NCBI GenBank assembly: GCA_963995505.1
Contig: OZ023193.1
Location: 3,100,001 to 3,164,000, forward strand
Direction of reading: 5' to 3'
Origin: Hypericum androsaemum
Taxonomy: Eukaryota > Streptophyta > Magnoliopsida > Malpighiales > Hypericaceae
Length of the DNA stretch: 64,000 nucleotides
Below, piece after piece: positions 47,082 to 59,137 of this stretch (position 1 is the first letter of the stretch; every line of letters starts with the position of its first letter). The notes beneath the pieces are model-generated. The model was given only the letters and a program-made list of their open reading frames with translations, had not been told where the DNA came from and did no database searches. The translations under genes and the position numbers were made by a program.

Positions 47082-49561
47082 TGTTAGGAATTCAGCAACT
47101 AGAGAACAAGATCGCACAAAGAACACAGAACAAGAGAATTACGTGGTTTGGCCTAATGCCTACATCCACGGGGAGAAAGGAGAACTTTTATTGATGAGTT
47201 TCCGAGCCACAAAGCCATACAAAACCTTAGGGTAACATGCCTTTATATAGAGGCAAACCCTTGTTGTACAAATAACATATCTAGGTCTAATTAGGAGTCC
47301 AGAATCTAGTCAGAATAGGAATAGGAATAGGAAATAAGTCTTTCCTATTTCTCGCCATCCCAACAATCTCCACCTTGGCGAGAAATCATCTCGTAGAAGA
47401 ACCATGAAGCTCCACCCGAACTTCAACAGACTCCACCTTGACAAAACACCGCCCCATGAAGAATCATGAGATCTTGCAAAACCAGTCCGACTCCACCGAC
47501 TCCATCTCGGACCATAGATAACTGCATCAATAAGACCATCTCAACTTTCTCTTCACCTTTTGTTCAATCACTTGGAGCCAGCCCCCAAACTCGAGCTTCT
47601 GAGCTTGCTTGGCCTATTCCCTCCAATCTCCATTGAACCCCAACTAGCAAGTCCAACTGCTGAAGCAAACTTGTGACCAATAGATGCGCTCTCTATTTTT
47701 CGGTCAACCCCATGCTCCGCAATCTCGAACTGCTTCTCCGCTGGACCTTCTTGCCTCATACCAATGCTACATGCCATAGCATACAAAGGGCAACCTTTTG
47801 TTTTACACATGCCACGAACTTCACTGTTCGGCCTTGAGTGAGATACCCGATTCGCCCGTGGTGCTACCAACGGCTTCGTATTCCTCATACAAAACCTACC
47901 CAACACCTTTGACGTGCACGTCCTTTTAGACAACCATAGCGGGAACTTGCTAACTTTGTCTTTGCGAATCTCAACTCTACTCAAACCATTCATGTCAAGC
48001 TTTTGCTCCATCACACAAGAGCTTTTCTCCCCTCTATCAGAACGCAACGAGGTGGCTCCACCTACAACCGTGTTCCCCACTAACCTGTAGGTATTTCTAG
48101 CATTCCTTTCACCCTTCATCACCACCACAACATCCTTCTCCACCTCCATTAGCCCGCCTACAACATTATAGTTGTACCCACTATAATCCAAAGCTCCTAA
48201 CGAGATCAAATTCCTCTCCAACTTTGGAACATGCCTAACCCCACACAATTTTCTCTCAACACCATCCCACATCTTAATTCGAATATCACCTATGCCAGCA
48301 ATTCTACAAGTAGAACCATCACCCATAGTCACCATACCTGAATCAACGAACTTGTAGGTGTCGAACCACCCTCTCTTGGGCGTCATGTGGAAAGAGCAAG
48401 CGCTATCCAAAATCCAGAAAACAGAATGCTTTGGACTTGACAAAACAGAAAGAAGATCACCATCCGACCTGTCCGAATGTGAGGCCACATTCACGGAACC
48501 TGATCCTTTTTCCTCGCGATCCCGAGTTCTTCTTGGACAATCCTTCTTCACGTGCCCTTTTTCTCCGCACTCGAAGCAATTTCCCTTGAACCTCCTTGAC
48601 CACGACTTGGATCCCTTCCCGTCTTTTGCTCCACTATGATTACCATGGCTACCCCTCACAACCAGCCCTTCCGCTTGTTCATCGCCATTTTTTCTTCTTT
48701 GATGAAACCCTAGCAGAGCACTTGTGATATCTTCCAACACCAGGGACTCCTTCCCCCAAGTTAGAGTTGTAACCAAATTTTCGTAGGAGCCAGGTAAAGA
48801 ATTCAGCAGCAACAATGCCTTGTCTTCTTCCTCAAACTTCACATCAACCTTTCTCAAGTCACTCACCAGTTGACTGAAACCATTAATGTGTTGGCTCAAA
48901 TCCGAGCCCTCATTCATCTTGAGCTCGTACAATCTTTGCTTAAGATAAAGCTTGTTCGACAAAGACTTAGACATATACCTTGCCTCCAATTTCTTCCATA
49001 CCTCAGCTGGTGACTCCTCATCCATGACGTGATACATCACATCATCCGCCAAGCACAAGCGAATTTTCGCCACCGCCTTGGCCCCCATCTCCTTCCACTC
49101 TTGCTCCTCCATCTTCTCGGGCTTCCTATCCGAGAGCGCGATGACCATCCCTTGCTGCACGAGGAGATTGTTGACACGCCTTTGCCATAACCTGAAATTC
49201 AACGAACCATCGAACTTCACAAGAGCAAACTTCGCGCCGTGACCCGACATCCTCCAACCTTAGCTCTTGATACCACTTGTTAGGAATTCAGCAACTAGAG
49301 AACAAGATCGCACAAAGAACACGGAACAAGAGAATTACGTGGTTCGGCCTAATGCCTACATCCACGGGGAGAAAGGAGAACTTTTATTGATGAGTTTCCG
49401 AGCCACAAAGTCATACAAAACCTTAGGGTAACATGCCTTTATATAGAGACAAACCCTTGTTGTACAAGTAACATATCTAGGTCTAATTAGGAGTCCAGAA
49501 TCTAGTCAGAATAGGAATAGGAATAGGAAATAAGTTTTTCCTATTTCTCGCCATCCCAACA
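47082..49561 (-). mobile_element. Ty1-copia LTR retrotransposon, internally deleted
   Basis: Two 284-bp LTRs (47082-47365 and 49278-49561) start TGTTAGG and end CCCAACA, with about six differences (roughly 98% identity). A 5-bp target-site duplication, tcact, flanks them (47077-47081 and 49562-49566). On the minus strand the primer-binding site, TGGTATCAAGAGC, follows the 5' LTR after AG and matches initiator-tRNA-Met use. A purine-rich tract (aaggtggagat) precedes the 3' LTR. The 1.9-kb interior encodes Gag and part of protease, plus scraps of reverse transcriptase; integrase and RNase H are gone. It is non-autonomous. Confidence 0.95.
47568..49250 (-). CDS. Ty1-copia Gag-protease polyprotein, truncated
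   Basis: 560 aa, uninterrupted. The Gag (UBN2-type) region covers residues 1-200. A CCHC zinc knuckle is at 225-238 (CFECGEKGHVKKDC). The retroviral-type aspartic protease start is at 281-288 (LDSACSFHM), where copia proteases have D-S-G/A-C-S-x-H. A pre-integrase-like segment (LCGVRHVPKLERNLISLG) follows. Near residue 455 NTKPLVAPRANRVSHS and ...CPLYAMACSIG resemble the end of copia reverse transcriptase, so a large in-frame deletion has joined protease to the tail of pol. The Gag could still assemble particles and be mobilised in trans by a complete relative. Confidence 0.85.
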   Translation of the reverse strand: MSGHGAKFALVKFDGSLNFRLWQRRVNNLLVQQGMVIALSDRKPEKMEEQEWKEMGAKAVAKIRLCLADDVMYHVMDEESPAEVWKKLEARYMSKSLSNKLYLKQRLYELKMNEGSDLSQHINGFSQLVSDLRKVDVKFEEEDKALLLLNSLPGSYENLVTTLTWGKESLVLEDITSALLGFHQRRKNGDEQAEGLVVRGSHGNHSGAKDGKGSKSWSRRFKGNCFECGEKGHVKKDCPRRTRDREEKGSGSVNVASHSDRSDGDLLSVLSSPKHSVFWILDSACSFHMTPKRGWFDTYKFVDSGMVTMGDGSTCRIAGIGDIRIKMWDGVERKLCGVRHVPKLERNLISLGALDYSGYNYNVVGGLMEVEKDVVVVMKGERNARNTYRLVGNTVVGGATSLRSDRGEKSSCVMEQKLDMNGLSRVEIRKDKVSKFPLWLSKRTCTSKVLGRFCMRNTKPLVAPRANRVSHSRPNSEVRGMCKTKGCPLYAMACSIGMRQEGPAEKQFEIAEHGVDRKIESASIGHKFASAVGLASWGSMEIGGNRPSKLRSSSLGAGSK

Positions 49562-49566
49562 TCACT

Positions 49567-50472
49567 AAATCTAGGTTGAATTACAATCGTTCGTCGGGTG
49601 TAATTTGGTATAAAAATAAAGGTGTCGTCTTATTGTTGATGCGAGTCCCTGATTTATACTAAATGTTCATGTAGTTTTACTATTATGTGTGAGCATGTGT
49701 GGATGCATCTTTGTTTTGGTTGATAGAGGATTTTGTTTCGGGCTTTTAGTACCAAGTAACCAATAAGAATCTGTTTCAGAACTTCATAAATTTTACCGTC
49801 GGGTGTACAAAATAACCGACTGTGGAACTGTCAAAGTTTGGTTGGTCTTTTGGTAATAAATTGCAAGTTGTTAGGTTGGAAAGAGATGGGAAAAGTGGAA
49901 AAAAGAACATAAATTTAATTCTTGACTCTAAACTTATCTAGATAATTCTTAGATATATTAATAGAATCATGAAAACTCTAGATAAATTAATCTAGGATAT
50001 TATATAGTTGTTATTTCTCTAGGGAATTATCTAGAGATATCTCGAATATTATATTGTTGTTGTAAAATTTTATTCTCTATGAAACTCTAGAGAATTCCCA
50101 AGTCGATGTTAACTCTATATATAGGTTAAGTGGGCTAGTAAATAGAGTTGTAATTTTGAGAGAGACAAAAGTTAGTAAGAAGAGTGAGTCCGGTAAACAA
50201 AGTGGTGTATAATAAAGTTTGCTTCCTTCCAGTTGAGTGCGAGGGCAAATTTACTAAAACTTGCAAAATATTTTGATTCTTTAATCTCAAATCCAGTTCC
50301 AACAAACTAAAAGACATTTTGTATAATCAAAATAATTGACCAAGGTTAAACAAATTTACTTTAAAAAATGCCCCGGGGATAAGAGAACCAACTAGGATCA
50401 AGGTGAGCAGAAACGTCTAATAGTCAGGCTCAAACATTTTAGAATCCGATTTAACAAACGATTCTTCTAACA
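49567..50472. other. Intergenic DNA, no recognised gene
   Basis: The region 49920-50110 repeats the words ctagataa(t/a)tt and tctagag, but I see no gene or complete element. Confidence 0.4.
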
Positions 50473-50481
50473 TTTGAAATA

Positions 50482-51449
50482 GAGCAAATTGTCCGCAGAT
50501 CCCTCAGATTTGTTTAAATCACTATTTTAGTCCCTGCTGTTTTGAAATCGTAACTTTGATCCCCTAGTTTATTTTTATTGTATTCTAAGGTCCCTGGAGG
50601 ACAATTGCTGATGTCATCCTGTCAACATAATTTCAAAATGATAATTTTACCCTTACAATAAACAATATAAAATTTTATTTCCCAGTCATCTTCTCCGTTC
50701 TAATTTTTCGTCGCCGGTCAGACCCAACATCTTCTCCGATCGATTTTTCGTCACCGGTCCATGAGAGCTCGCTGGCGCCGGTACTGGAGACAAGGAGGCA
50801 GGCCCCATCGTCACCACATATTCTTGACTAAAGTGACTCTGGGGAAGAAGTCGACGCCGGCAGACGATATCCAACCACCACCACCGTTGGCGCCATGTCT
50901 CGTTGCAAGAGCCGAGGACCACATCGCATAGCTCCGTCGCAAAGGTTGGGTTGACGATGAGGGGACAAAGGTTGGGTGAACGATGAGGGGACGAGGATTC
51001 CAGGTCGACGATGATTCAAGGCCTCATCGTCGATTCCAAGTCTTATTTTCTATGTCTCGCCATTGATCCCAGATCTCGCTATCGTTTCCCAAGTCCCACC
51101 GTCGTTTCCCAGGTCCCACCGTCGTTTCCCAGGTCTCCAGGTCTCGCCGTCGTTTCCAATTCCCACCGTCGTTTCCAGGTGGGAGCTTCTGATAGCTCGG
51201 CCGTCCAGGACTCGGAGAAGACGGTGTTTTTTTATTGTAAGATGAATATGGTTTTTTTTAATTCATTTATTTTTTGGAGGGTAAAAAAGTCATTATAAAA
51301 TTTTGTTGACCGATGACATCAGCAATTGACCTCGAGGGACCTTAGAGTTCAATAAAAGCAAACTAGGGGGATCAAAGTTTCGATTTTGAAATAGCAGAGA
51401 CTAAAATAGTGATTTAAGAAAACTTCAAAAATCCTTGGGCAATTTGCTC
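50482..51449. mobile_element. Mutator-like element with long terminal inverted repeats
   Basis: A 968-bp element with a 9-bp target-site duplication, tttgaaata (50473-50481 and 51450-51458). Inverted repeats of about 190 bp start GAGCAAATTG(T/C)CC and include aaatcactattttagtc and caattgctgatgtcat on both sides. The interior is GC-rich and holds a small array of cgtcgtttcc(c)aggtcccac units (51079-51185). No transposase and no recognisable cargo. Confidence 0.85.
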
Positions 51450-51458
51450 TTTGAAATA

Positions 51459-53501
51459 TTTTGTAGAATTTCGGTCCCATACTATTTGGGTCTCCAATGT
51501 TATCCACCAATTCTAATTAGCCCTGAAAAGATCGGACTATTGTTAGTAGATGGAGCACAGATGATTGTGGGCTGGGCTTGATGTATCAATTGATATGATT
51601 TACTCTACGGTGTTCTAATATTTGCGACATTTTATAAAAAAGTTGCATCCGGCTAGCAACCAAACCCACATTAAAAAAGCAGAAAATTCAAATGGCTTAA
51701 GCTAAACATCGACTAGTGATTAAATTCTATATATATTATGTGAATGCATTAAATTATGTATGTAACTGAACCCTCCTCCTCCTCCTCCTCCAAATTCACA
51801 TGAAAAAAGAAATCCCAATATATTCCATTCTCTACCAAGAAATTAGATAAACACTAAAAAAATTGGTATAACTTAACCAATAAAATTCGTATTTGAGTTT
51901 TTGAGAATATAACCGTATTAAATATTTGCGAGAATTTTACCTTTACCTAACTGTTGTCGAAAAAAAAACTATTGTCTGAATTAGTAAACACAATTGTGTT
52001 CTCTAGTCTAGAAACATGTTGCATGGAACATTGTAATATCCTCATTTTACATAAACAGAAAGTGAAAAGTGAAAACACTTTCTCCATCTATCACTTGAAT
52101 AGATTATGCTATACCAGGAAATCCTTGCTCGTGAAGAAAGAAGAAAGATGAACATTTTTTGGTATAAAACAAAAGACTAGACAAACAATTGGGACCATGC
52201 AGCTGTTATTTTCTCCAAATTAAGAGCTCATGGGGCCTCCCTTTGGTCGTCACAGATGACACAACTGTTCTCGTTTACCCCAAAACAGGGTCGTCCTAGT
52301 ACACGTTGGAACTATGACTACACTAGGAACTAAAATACCGATATACATATTCCTTAGAGAAATCAGAAGGGCGGGGAACACCTATTATCCGAATCCATAC
52401 TAAACAACTAATACAAATTTGAGCTGCACACACGAAACTTATTAATTCATCTATAAGAGTTTGTTGTGTAGCATTAACGCGTTCTTGACGTTCTTTTTCT
52501 CTACCGCAAGTTTTTTACTGAATTTTATTGTGGTAGATTTTAACTAAAATCTATAATAGCCACTTCGTACTTGTATGGAGAATTTAACACAGATTTATAT
52601 ATTTGTAAATACTTTTTTTTAGGAAATATATTTGTAAATACTCATATAGAATAAAGTCTACTTTTATAAAGTCTTTTATTCATTGAAGTAAGGGGGCCAG
52701 GCTGCTGAACGTATTGTAACATTTGCTCTTTCTTTAATTTAAAGTGTATCACTGCAATTTCTTAGTCTATTTATTCCCTTTTCCTTAATAGGGCATTATA
52801 ACTTTTATTTGGCTAAAATAATTATACAAAAGTATAAATTGTCGGTTTACCTATCTTTTTAAAAAATTAGGGTATAAATTAGATACTTTTAAATGCGGGG
52901 ACCAGCCCACTAATTAATTTCTTAAATATGTATACCGAAGACCTTTTTTAAGGTTAGGGGGCCTCCATGTGCACTCACCCGCCCTTCGTCCTTGTCCTCC
53001 TATGGGTGATTCAAATATCAAATTAGTCCATTCCAAGATAAGAGCTAAGAATTTATTGTCGATCTGTCATATATTAAAACTTTATTAACACATCATACAG
53101 GCAATGACAACGACAACAACGCTCTCCTTTTATAAGTGGAAATTGAGAACAACTATTCTCTTCAACAAGTCTCCTTTTTTTCCTACGGAATTTTGCCGCA
53201 ACGTGACGTGGTATGTAGTTGTAAACTCGTATTCTATACTAGGGAATTCTATGCTCTTAAAGTTGTAAATATATAAATATCAATAATACTAATAAATTCA
53301 ACCTTTTCAATTCATAACATAATTTTTTTAATCTATCCAGAAAATTTTTAGTATTTGAATTTGAAATTTTTTATTATAACTTGAAAGATATATACATCTT
53401 TGTTATCGTCTATATTTCAGAATTGTGATTTTATATATAAATCTACACCTGTTTTATCTCCAAGTTACAAAGCGTGACCCAAAAATTAACCTTGAAAAAC
53501 T
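51459..53501. other. AT-rich intergenic DNA, no recognised gene
   Basis: A short (cct)n run lies at 51774-51790. No gene seen. Confidence 0.4.
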
Positions 53502-53953
53502 CATAGTTTTAAAAAATGTGGTCCGATCGGTCGAACCGCGAATCAGACATCAGAGCGGTCCATTTTTAGGGTAAAAAATACCTCCGGTTAGACCGCCCAA
53601 AATTTGGTCGGACTGGACAATTCGTACTGGTTTTTGACTTAGACCATCCAGTCTGACCAGATTTTATCCAAATTAGCAAAAAATTAAATAAAAAAGCCGT
53701 ATTGTATGCTCGATTTTTCTTAATCAACAAAGGAAAATGGATTTTATATGTTATAAATTGGTTGATATTTCTAAAATATAGATTTTGAAACCTATATTTT
53801 GACTATTTAGTCTACCTAATATTCAAAAAAATATATAATTAATTTAAAAAGTCCCATCCGACTAGCAGTCTTACCGGTCAGACTGGTCGGGCCAGTCGAG
53901 CCAGAAAATGGACAAAATTCGGCCCGTACCAAAACCCGTATTTTAAAACTATG
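53502..53953. mobile_element. hAT-like MITE
   Basis: A 452-bp element whose ends are inverted copies of CATAGTTTTAAAA, flanked by gaaaaact and aaaaaact (an 8-bp repeat with one mismatch). The subterminal regions are rich in ggtc(g)gac/gtcagactgg motifs on both strands. It is non-coding. Confidence 0.6.
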
Positions 53954-54196
53954 AAAAAACTGAGGAATGTACATTTTTCGTAAAAAAAAACTGCAGGTAA
54001 TTACCAATAGACGCTAATTCGGATCTATGTATAAATTCTATATAATACAATTAGTATTCTTGAAATTCATACATACACTTGGTTTATTCAACATTATATC
54101 CGTTTTTTAACAGAAACAATTACATCCCTTAATACTTCAAACTTAACTATGAAGTATGAACATCACTAATTACAACGAGACGATTAATCTTCGCAA

Positions 54197-56593
54197 TTAC
54201 GCATGCCCAGGGTGAAGAGCTTCATAAGTCCTACGACGCGTCCCACCGTTCTTCTGCCGAGGAGCAGACGGCCGGTCACCCGCAGAAACATGGGACCCAT
54301 CCTTCCCACTACCGCTGCAAGGAACATAAGTCAACGACCGCTCGTCCGGACAAGTCCTGGGCGTCGAGAAGAAACGCGCGCACTCCTCGGCGCTCCTCTG
54401 GTCCGGCAAGTCAAGGATACAGTTCATCCTCACGTCGAGGACCTCTCTCTTGATAAGCTTCCGACACTCGGGCCCCACCTGGGTGAAGTAGTTGAAGGAC
54501 AACGACAGGTTGGACAGGCTCCCGAGGGAACAGACCGGCTCGGGAACCGGTCCGTAGAACAGGTTCGATGCGAGTTTGAAGACGTCTAGCTTCTTCAGGC
54601 AGGAGATCGAGTGGGGGATCGGGCCGGTCAGCTGGTTCTTTCCGGCGTCGAAGAGGGTTAGGTTCTTGAGAAGTCCGATCTCGTAGGGGAGGCAACCGGT
54701 GAGTGCGTTATTGAGGAAGAGGACTTCCCGCAGCCTTGGAGAGTTCCCTATGGAATTGGGGAGGGTGCCGGAGAAGCGGTTGTTGGCGAGGGCGAGGTAG
54801 TACACCGGAGACGAGCCAAGGTTGGTCGGGATGGGGCCGTCGAAATGGTTGTTGTTTATGAAGAGGACGTCGAGAGAGAGGTCGAAGACGTCGGCGGGGA
54901 CGGAACCGTGGAATTTGTTAAACCTGAGGCAGGGCCAAATAATTATCACGTTACTTTTTTTCATGGATACAAGAAGTATCGAGTTGGAACTATAAAATAG
55001 AATACAATAAAATATTAGTTGAAAATTTTTTGGCATAATTTAATGGTTCTATTTAACTCAATTTGATTAGTTCATGGAGTGAATATTAAGAAATATGTAA
55101 AAAATATTTGTAAAATATGAAAATTTTGACAAAATAGAAAAACTAAAAAATCTGACATTTGATACTATAATAAATTAAAATGTATACCCACCTAATTTGT
55201 ATTATTGATAAGGATTTATTTGTTTACACTTTTTTAGAATTATATTTGTTTGTGTCGACATGTTAACGTATTAGTAAATGCATATGACAAATGTTTTATA
55301 TTTATTAAATTTCGTAGTAGTTGAATTTTTTTATAATTGTTATCATATGACCCAACCTGTCCCTGCCACCGTGACAGGTACAAAACTTTAATCTGGTGGG
55401 GACCAAAATTATTTAATGGATATACTTTACAATATTGACTGAAATCCAGGAAAAAAAATCAAGAACTTTGATTCTCATCATGATTGATCTTAGTATAATT
55501 ATCACAATTAATATTAAAAAAATGCGGGGTAAAACTTTGGACATTTAGATGTAATTCGTGAGGACAATTATAAAGATGTAGAAATATTATTTACTGCCAC
55601 TAACCTGAGGTCGAGGAAGGTGAGGTTGGTAGCTTGGAGGACGGTGGAGGGGAAAGTTCCGGTGTGGTTGTTGTTACTGAGGTCGAGCTCGTAGAGGTAC
55701 TTGATCCTTTTGGTGGGGATCGCCGGGACGGAGCCGGAGAAGTTGTTGGTGTTGGCGTGGTAGACGGCGAGGTCGACGAGCCGATCGAGGAATCCGGCCA
55801 GCTGGATCGGGGCGGTTGGGGAGCCGCTGAACATGAAGCCGTTGAAGTCGACGGCCGCCACGGACCTTACGTTGTTGTCCGGCCTCCTGTCACACGTGAC
55901 CCCAACGAAGTCGCAAGGGTTGCTCCTCGTTCTCCAGGTTTTGAGCGCTTTTGGATTCCCGTTCTTGATGAAGTTCGCCAGGCGAATGAACGTCTTCTTG
56001 TCCCGAACGAGGTTGCGGGTGAGCGGTGGCGGAGGTGGTGGTGGTGGAGGAGGCGGGGGTGGTGGAGGCGGGGGCGGAGGTGGAGGCGGGGGTGGTGGAG
56101 GCGGAGGCGGAGGCGGGGGTGGAGGAGAAGGAGGAGGGCACATTGGCTTTGGAGGCGGAGGAGGCGGAGGCGGGGGCGGAGGTGGAGGCGGGGGTGGTGG
56201 AGGCGGAGGCGGAGGCGGGGGTGGAGGAGAAGGAGGAGGGCACATTGGCTTTGGAGGCGGAGGAGGAGGAGGCGGAGGCGGAGGAGGAGGAGGAGGCGGA
56301 GGCGGGGGAGGGCACATTGGCTTGGGAGGAGGCGGAGGCCGAGGAGGAGGCGGAGGAGGGCACATTGGCTCGGGAGGGGGAGGGGGAGGAGGGCAATATT
56401 CATATATCGGTGGAGGGAAGTAGAAGCCTCCGCCTATGATTATTTCAAAGGCCTTCCTTTTCGCACCGACATCTTTGTTGCTCGAGACATCATCGGACTT
56501 TTCGTCGGCCGTTAAGCCGGAAGAAGGGACCAGATGGGAATGGAGGATGACGGAGAGTAGAAGCAGAACGGAGATGGAGAAAGAGCTGGCCAT
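54197..56593 (-). CDS. Secreted proline-rich LRR protein (At4g06744-like, extensin-related)
   Basis: Two exons, 56593-55605 and 54923-54197, joined across a 681-bp GT-AG intron (54924-55604) to 571 aa. Residues 1-26 are a signal peptide (MASSFSISVLLLLSVI). After FYFPPPIYEYCPPPP comes about 125 residues of polyproline broken by PKPMCPPP repeats. Then follow an LRR N-terminal cap (TWRTRSNPCDFVGVTCD) and about ten LRRs (NNFSGSVP, ELDLSNNNHTGTFP, NNHFDGPIP, LFLNNALTGCLPYEIG), a Cys-containing cap (RMNCILDLP..R..EECARFF) and a basic tail. Classic LRX proteins have LRR first and extensin last; here the Pro-rich part is N-terminal, as in the At4g06744 group. It is probably a cell-wall protein. The Pro tract lacks the SPPPP pattern of full extensins. 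Confidence 0.88.
56022..56395. repeat. G-rich coding minisatellite (polyproline tract)
   Basis: About 370 bp of ggaggcggaggcgg/ggtggtggagg units on the plus strand, with two near-identical sub-blocks of about 110 bp, each ending ggagggcacattggctttgg. It encodes the polyproline tract on the minus strand and has many G-runs able to form quadruplexes. Confidence 0.9.
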
Positions 56594-58740
56594 TGTTGGT
56601 GGTGGTTGTGGTGATTGAAATTTTCCGATGTGGGATCAGTGTGTGTTAGTAGCAGGGGAAAGATATAGAGGTTGGATATCTGGCGCGCTCTCCTTTTCAG
56701 GGAAAGACGAGAGGATTATTTTAGGGTTATTAATTTAGTGGGAGTCTTAATTAATTAATTTAAGAAATTTCTTGAACTTAAACTAGTCATTTTAATCATT
56801 GTTGGGTACCAAGTTGTTACAGACGAATAAACTTGAGTTTGTTTTTTTTTATTATCGGCATTTTTCTTTGTTCTCGTGTAGGTAGTTCTCTTACATGGTT
56901 CCATTCTGTACACTCCAAATTAGCAATCCATTCTGTACACTCCAAATTAGCAAACACAATAATTGTGGAAGAATCCTTCTAAGCATTTTTTTAACACTAC
57001 TTGATTCGAAAATGTGACTAATTCTGATTTTAGCCATGTCTAATTTTTGTATAATACGTCGGTTTTCACTACTCATAAAATTTTATCAAGATCAACGGTT
57101 GCAACTTCACAAGAAAAAATTATACTAAATATTATTATTAATAAAATGTACTTTTAAGAAAACTTAATTTAAGTGTTTTCTCATTTGTTTCGAGCATATG
57201 GTGTTAGTCCGTCAGTCCTTTGACTAAAAACAATTCAATTATTTCATCAGGCCGAAGGATATTTTGATTAGTGTCATAAAGTTTAATGTGAATTGACGGA
57301 TTTCTATGTTTGTAACCGATAGCTTAAAAATTGAACTCTTTTTGTAATCAATAGCGTAAAAGTTTACCTCTGAATAAAACATACGAGTACCAACTAGTTG
57401 AATTTGCGGGAATGTCCACCGTAGTTTGAATAACATTAATTGGTAGTAATTAGTTGCGTTTTGTTATTAAGACGATATGATTAAGGAAAGCCCACTAAAC
57501 TCATGTGTTCAGATATACTCTTCATATGGCACTTAAATAGAATCAGACGATTTTTAGTATTAGAAGTTCACCCTCGTTGCTTAAATGTCACTTTCATCCG
57601 TCGGTGGCAAATTAATCGATTAGTGGGAAAAAATGGCCCATAAAGGGTAAACGAAAGATGTACACGTATTTACCGAAAAAGTAGTTCTTAGTCTCCTACG
57701 TTCGAAGTCACTATCAAATAAAATAGACAAAGGGTAATTTCGAAATCTTTTTTCTGAAGAACAGAAATCCTTCTTCCCTTCATCTCGTTTCTTTGTTGTG
57801 GTAGAGATAATTCATTTTATGGTAGCTCCTGCGATGCTTACGTTTTAGTTAAATTATAATAAATTTTTCATTGATTGGTACAAATGTTTGATGATGTATA
57901 TTGTTATGTTTAGAATAATTCTGTTTCCGATTTCCATTAAACATAATATTGTTGTAACTATTACACTCTTGTTAAATTCCCTAAAAAAATATCAAACTCT
58001 TGTTAGTGGCTTATATTCATAATTTCAAATTTATTGCATAAATACCATAATGAATTTATATGCTATAAAAGCAAAAGAAAACTGCAAAGCGGCTAATTTG
58101 TCAATCTGAGATTGTCGCATCATCATCAGTAGGGTAACTGATCTTTATTGTGAGCACATGCATGATGCATGCATATGTTTCTGATGTGTACGTGGTGGGC
58201 TCTTGGAGGCCTAGTGCGTCTAAATAAAATTCATTGGGATGAGAATGAATCTTAACTTTTTTTTAATGTCAGTAGATTATTTTTCACCCACTATAAAAAT
58301 AGAAAAATTATGTCTGGTATAAAAATAAAATCTAATACCATCTAAAATACTAAGGTTTAAGTAACTCTGTCTAAATTTTATTTTAAAAAAATCCATGCCC
58401 ACTTGGTGACCGCCTTTGGCTCTTTCGTTTTTATAAATATATGTCTCCTGCTTCTGTCTCTTAAAGAAGAACCGATTATAACGTTACCAGGCCTAGTGGC
58501 ATTCTTCAAAGATCATCATCTCTCTTTCAGGGTTAAGGAAAATACGAGTTTATATACATACAAATTAGTCTAATCATACTGCAACTAGACTCTAAATTTA
58601 AGTGAGGTACAAGAGTAAGGTGTCGGACTAGAATTAAGTATAACTTACATTGGACCATAGTCTGTTGGAGATCATGGTTGTTACCTGTTCGAATTTGTCT
58701 CCGGTTCATGATCTTATCTAAACGTAACAACTATTGAAGA
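56594..58740. other. Upstream region of the LRR gene, duplicated at 59.5-63.9 kb
   Basis: No gene. Several stretches reappear downstream: 56800-56990 at 59690-59870, 57480-57620 at 61700-61830, 57780-57900 at 62010-62040 plus 63107-63190, and 58080-58200 at 63330-63460. Two of them preserve the empty sites of insertions in the second copy. Confidence 0.75.
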
Positions 58741-59137
58741 TTAATTTTTATATATAAGTAAAGTGTTGTATTTCACTTGATTAAACTGCCAAGATACATC
58801 TAAAGTAACAGTTAAAGTCTATCAAACATGTCAGTGAAAGGCGTTAACTGGAATGTACACCAAGAATATCACCAAAAAATACTACGGTGATTCTCTTAAA
58901 AAAAAGTCATATGGTCCTCAAAAAGAGACCCGAAAATACACCTAAACAAAAGGCAAATCAAAACAAACAACCTCTCAATAACAAATTAAGGAGGGTCGAA
59001 TAACTATTGAAGAATAACTTATCCTTCTGTTCAATTTAGTATTTATTTTGTATTTGAATTCCTTATCTTAGTAGCTAAGATAAGCACTTGTACGTTTGGC
59101 TATATAAGCCTTGATCAATGAATAAAAACGTAGCGAC
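58741..59137. other. Dispersed repeat and possible LTR end
   Basis: 58748-58985 is similar to 25472-25710 (LINE-end-like repeat). 59080-59125 reads ctatataagccttgatcaat then gaataaaa, which looks like the promoter and polyadenylation region of an LTR. It abuts the point where the duplicated LRR gene is cut off. Confidence 0.45.

Noticed and set aside
55634..56515. Plus-strand frames of 137-293 codons antisense to the polyproline tract
   Set aside because: Poly-Gly/Arg/Trp or Glu/Ala readings of the G-rich repeat. The minus strand has the signal peptide, splice sites and LRRs.
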